Assembly: GCF_025264645.1 (NCBI RefSeq)
Contig: NZ_CP073696.1
Span: 496,001-560,000 of the forward strand
DNA: 64,000 nucleotides
Source: Edaphobacter lichenicola
Lineage (GTDB): Bacteria; Acidobacteriota; Terriglobia; Terriglobales; Acidobacteriaceae
Direction: 5' to 3'
A model generated the notes under the pieces. The model was given only the letters and a program-made list of their open reading frames with translations. It ran no database searches and had not been told where the DNA came from. Numbering within the stretch: position 1 is the stretch's first letter; each line of letters starts with the position of its first letter. Positions 62,221-64,000 of this stretch are shown here, piece after piece. Made by a program: the position numbers and the translations under genes.

Positions 62221-63921
62221 CTAGGCGGCGGGGCCTGCGGCGGTGAGGTCGGCGAACTTGGTGCGGATGCGGTGCACCATGGAGAGAACGAGCTCTTCGA
62301 CTTCCTGCGGTTGAACTTTGGCTTTGGTCAGGAACTCGGTGGGCCCGAGGCGGAGTTTGGCCATCTCGGTCTCGGAGATTTCGCGTCCAGAGTAGACGAC
62401 CAGAGGCAGGGAACGGAGGGTCGGCTGCTGGCGGAGCCACTCGACGAGAGAGAACCCATCGCCGTCGGGGAGGGTGAGGTCAAGGATAAGAAGATCCGGC
62501 GGTCGGGTGATGCACTGGCGGATAGCCTGCTGACGGGTGGCGGCGTGATCGATGTGGACTGCGGCGTCTTCGAAGCTGGCGGAGAGGACGCTGGCGAGGT
62601 CTTCGTCGTCTTCGACGAGCAGGACGTAGGCGGGACCTTCGCCATGATGGAGAACGCGACCGAGTTCGGCGAAGAGGAGGTTTTCGTTGAAGGGCTTCTG
62701 GACCCAACCCTGGGCGTCGCCGGTGAGTTGGGGACGGAGTGTGGAGGAGAGAACGCTCAGTACCACGACAGGGATATTCGCTGTGACTGGGTTATTGCGG
62801 AGACGCTGGAGGGTTTCCCAGCCGCTGAGGCCAGGCATGTAGAGGTCAAGGAGGATTGCTTCGACGTGGTGCTCGGCTGCGAGGACGAGGGCCTGTTCGC
62901 CCGATGTGGCTTCGATGACGGTGTAACCCTGACGGGTGAGGTGCTCGGCGACGACAGTGCGGATGCCGGCGTCGTCGTCGCAGACCAGGATCGACCCTTC
63001 GCCGCGGGGCACAGAGGTGGGGAGCGGGACGTCGGTCGCGCGGGTGGTGCGGGGGAGCATCATGTACATCGTGGTTCCGGCGCCGAGGTTGCGCTGGGCC
63101 CAGATGGAGCCGCTGTGCTGCTGAACGATGCTGCGGCAGATGGCGAGGCCGAGGCCGGTGCCGCCCTTCTGGCGTGCGTCTGAGGGTTCGATCTGCTGGA
63201 AGCGGTCGAAGATGGTGTCGAGTTTGTCGGAGGGGATGCCGCGGCCTTCATCGACGACCTTGAGGAGGATGGAGTCGGAGGCGGCTTCGGTGTGGACACG
63301 AACTGTTGATGCTGCCGGAGAGAACTTGATGGCGTTGGAGAGGAGATTGGTGAGGACCTGCAGGATGCGGTCGGCGTCGCCGTCGAAGAAGAGCGCTTCG
63401 GGATAAGCGGCCTGGGCGACGGTGGATGGCTCGAGCACGAGGTGGACGGTGTTGGCGTCGGCCATGGCAGTCATGGTGTCGATGGCCTGCTGGGCGAGAT
63501 CGCGCAGAGAGCAGCGGCGAATCTGCAGAGGGGCGCGGCCAGACTCCATGCGCTCGAGGTCGAGGATGTCGTTGATCAGGCGGATGAGGCGGTCGGTGTT
63601 GGTGACGGCGATGCGGAGGAGGTTAAGCGCTTTTGCGTCGACGTCGCCGATGATGCCGGAGGACAGCAGACCGAGTGCCCCACGGATGCTGGTGAGCGGG
63701 GTGCGCAGCTCGTGTGAGACGGTGGAGATGAACTCGTCTTTGAGGGTATCGAGCTCGGAGCGCTGGGTGAGTTGAAGGGTGTGCTGGTGTTGCTGTTCAC
63801 GGGCCTGCGATAGTTGTTCGGCGAGGTCGCGTATTGTGCGTTGTGCACGAAGGAAGGCGACCAGCAAAACTGCTGATGTAGTGAGGAGTGAGAGAAATCC
63901 AAGAACAGAAAGAATATGCAT
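62221..63921 (-). CDS. Hybrid histidine kinase with two receiver domains
   Basis: A 566-residue protein. One membrane segment (4-24) and a coiled coil (30-60) lead to the HisKA box KDEFISTVSHELRTPLTSIRGALG with His70. The HATPase follows (LTNLLSNAIKFSP, VVDEGRGIPSDKLDTIFDRFQQ, GGTGLGLAICRSIV). Two receivers come after it, one near residues 313-425 (phosphoacceptor in AILLDLYMPGLSG) and one near 435-550 (LLILDLTLPDGDG). It has no large periplasmic sensor. With the adjacent receiver and Hpt proteins it forms a His-Asp-His-Asp relay. Confidence 0.92.
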   Translation of the reverse strand: MHILSVLGFLSLLTTSAVLLVAFLRAQRTIRDLAEQLSQAREQQHQHTLQLTQRSELDTLKDEFISTVSHELRTPLTSIRGALGLLSSGIIGDVDAKALNLLRIAVTNTDRLIRLINDILDLERMESGRAPLQIRRCSLRDLAQQAIDTMTAMADANTVHLVLEPSTVAQAAYPEALFFDGDADRILQVLTNLLSNAIKFSPAASTVRVHTEAASDSILLKVVDEGRGIPSDKLDTIFDRFQQIEPSDARQKGGTGLGLAICRSIVQQHSGSIWAQRNLGAGTTMYMMLPRTTRATDVPLPTSVPRGEGSILVCDDDAGIRTVVAEHLTRQGYTVIEATSGEQALVLAAEHHVEAILLDLYMPGLSGWETLQRLRNNPVTANIPVVVLSVLSSTLRPQLTGDAQGWVQKPFNENLLFAELGRVLHHGEGPAYVLLVEDDEDLASVLSASFEDAAVHIDHAATRQQAIRQCITRPPDLLILDLTLPDGDGFSLVEWLRQQPTLRSLPLVVYSGREISETEMAKLRLGPTEFLTKAKVQPQEVEELVLSMVHRIRTKFADLTAAGPAA

Positions 63922-64000
63922 TAGTCGCCGGTGACCCTATGGTAACTTCTTGTGGAACTTTGGAGTAGCTTATTTTGGTGACCGTAACGAATGATTCTAA

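Noticed and set aside
1..64000. Insertion sequences, prophage, integrase, CRISPR array, tRNA or rRNA genes
   Set aside because: No transposase, integrase, phage structural gene, regular direct-repeat array or recognisable tRNA/rRNA sequence was seen on either strand.

Overview
The window looks like the chromosome of an acidobacterium, probably of the Acidobacteriaceae (Edaphobacter/Granulicella/Terriglobus type). This is inferred from gene content: an Oar-like TonB receptor with an N-terminal carboxypeptidase-regulatory-like domain, a bacillithiol-type bshA, many secreted or polysaccharide-directed enzymes, a high-GC genome and family-typical dispersed intergenic elements. No phage, insertion sequence, CRISPR array, tRNA or rRNA gene was recognised.

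Layout. 1-14.7 kb: end of an unrecognised gene, DinB and DUF3179 proteins, ribA, an orphan LytS-type kinase, a deacetylase-bshA pair, a secreted GH3 glucosidase, a VOC protein, a small lipoprotein, and a signalling block made of a cNMP-binding histidine kinase, a receiver-thioredoxin-reductase-like fusion and a divergent LuxR regulator with a degenerate receiver. 14.4-21.5 kb: a proline/glutamate aldehyde dehydrogenase, a 1188-residue GH18-like/NodB/GT2 fusion that probably makes and modifies an exopolysaccharide, and a GT39-type membrane glycosyltransferase. 21.8-34.8 kb: housekeeping genes (lolA-like, serS, pyrD, purH, a TPR protein, dgt, DUF4126, cupin, M23 peptidase, ribosomal S1). 35-44.6 kb: TonB receptor with a small secreted partner, then an ABC exporter followed by a large NdvB-like GT84 protein that lacks the GH94 end.

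44.7-51.5 kb is a divergent uronate-utilisation locus. One arm carries a cupin, kduD-type SDR, a small protein and a YiaK-type reductase. The other carries kduI, kdgK, eda and a secreted alginate-lyase-family protein. Together kduI, kduD, kdgK and eda would take unsaturated-uronate products to pyruvate and glyceraldehyde-3-phosphate. A GH105 hydrolase lies 8 kb further on.

51.7-54.2 kb holds a hibernation factor and the best-supported regulatory finding: a fluoride (crcB-type) riboswitch whose pseudoknot competes with a hairpin that hides the ribosome binding site of a CLC-F-like fluoride exporter. That exporter carries a fused C-terminal DUF190 (PII-like) domain. 54.2-64 kb has pgm, a collagen-like protein with interspersed CBM5/12-like modules, the GH105 protein, and a three-gene phosphorelay (hybrid kinase, single-domain regulator, Hpt).

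Two convergent intergenic sites (31.3-31.9 and 51.5-51.75 kb) share the same order of dispersed elements on the minus strand: a TATAAT-containing promoter-like element with strictly conserved spacing, then a cargo (a cupin gene in one, a tiny hairpin transcript in the other), then a 3' element with a G/C hairpin. This promoter-cargo-end layout is the least explained structure in the window.
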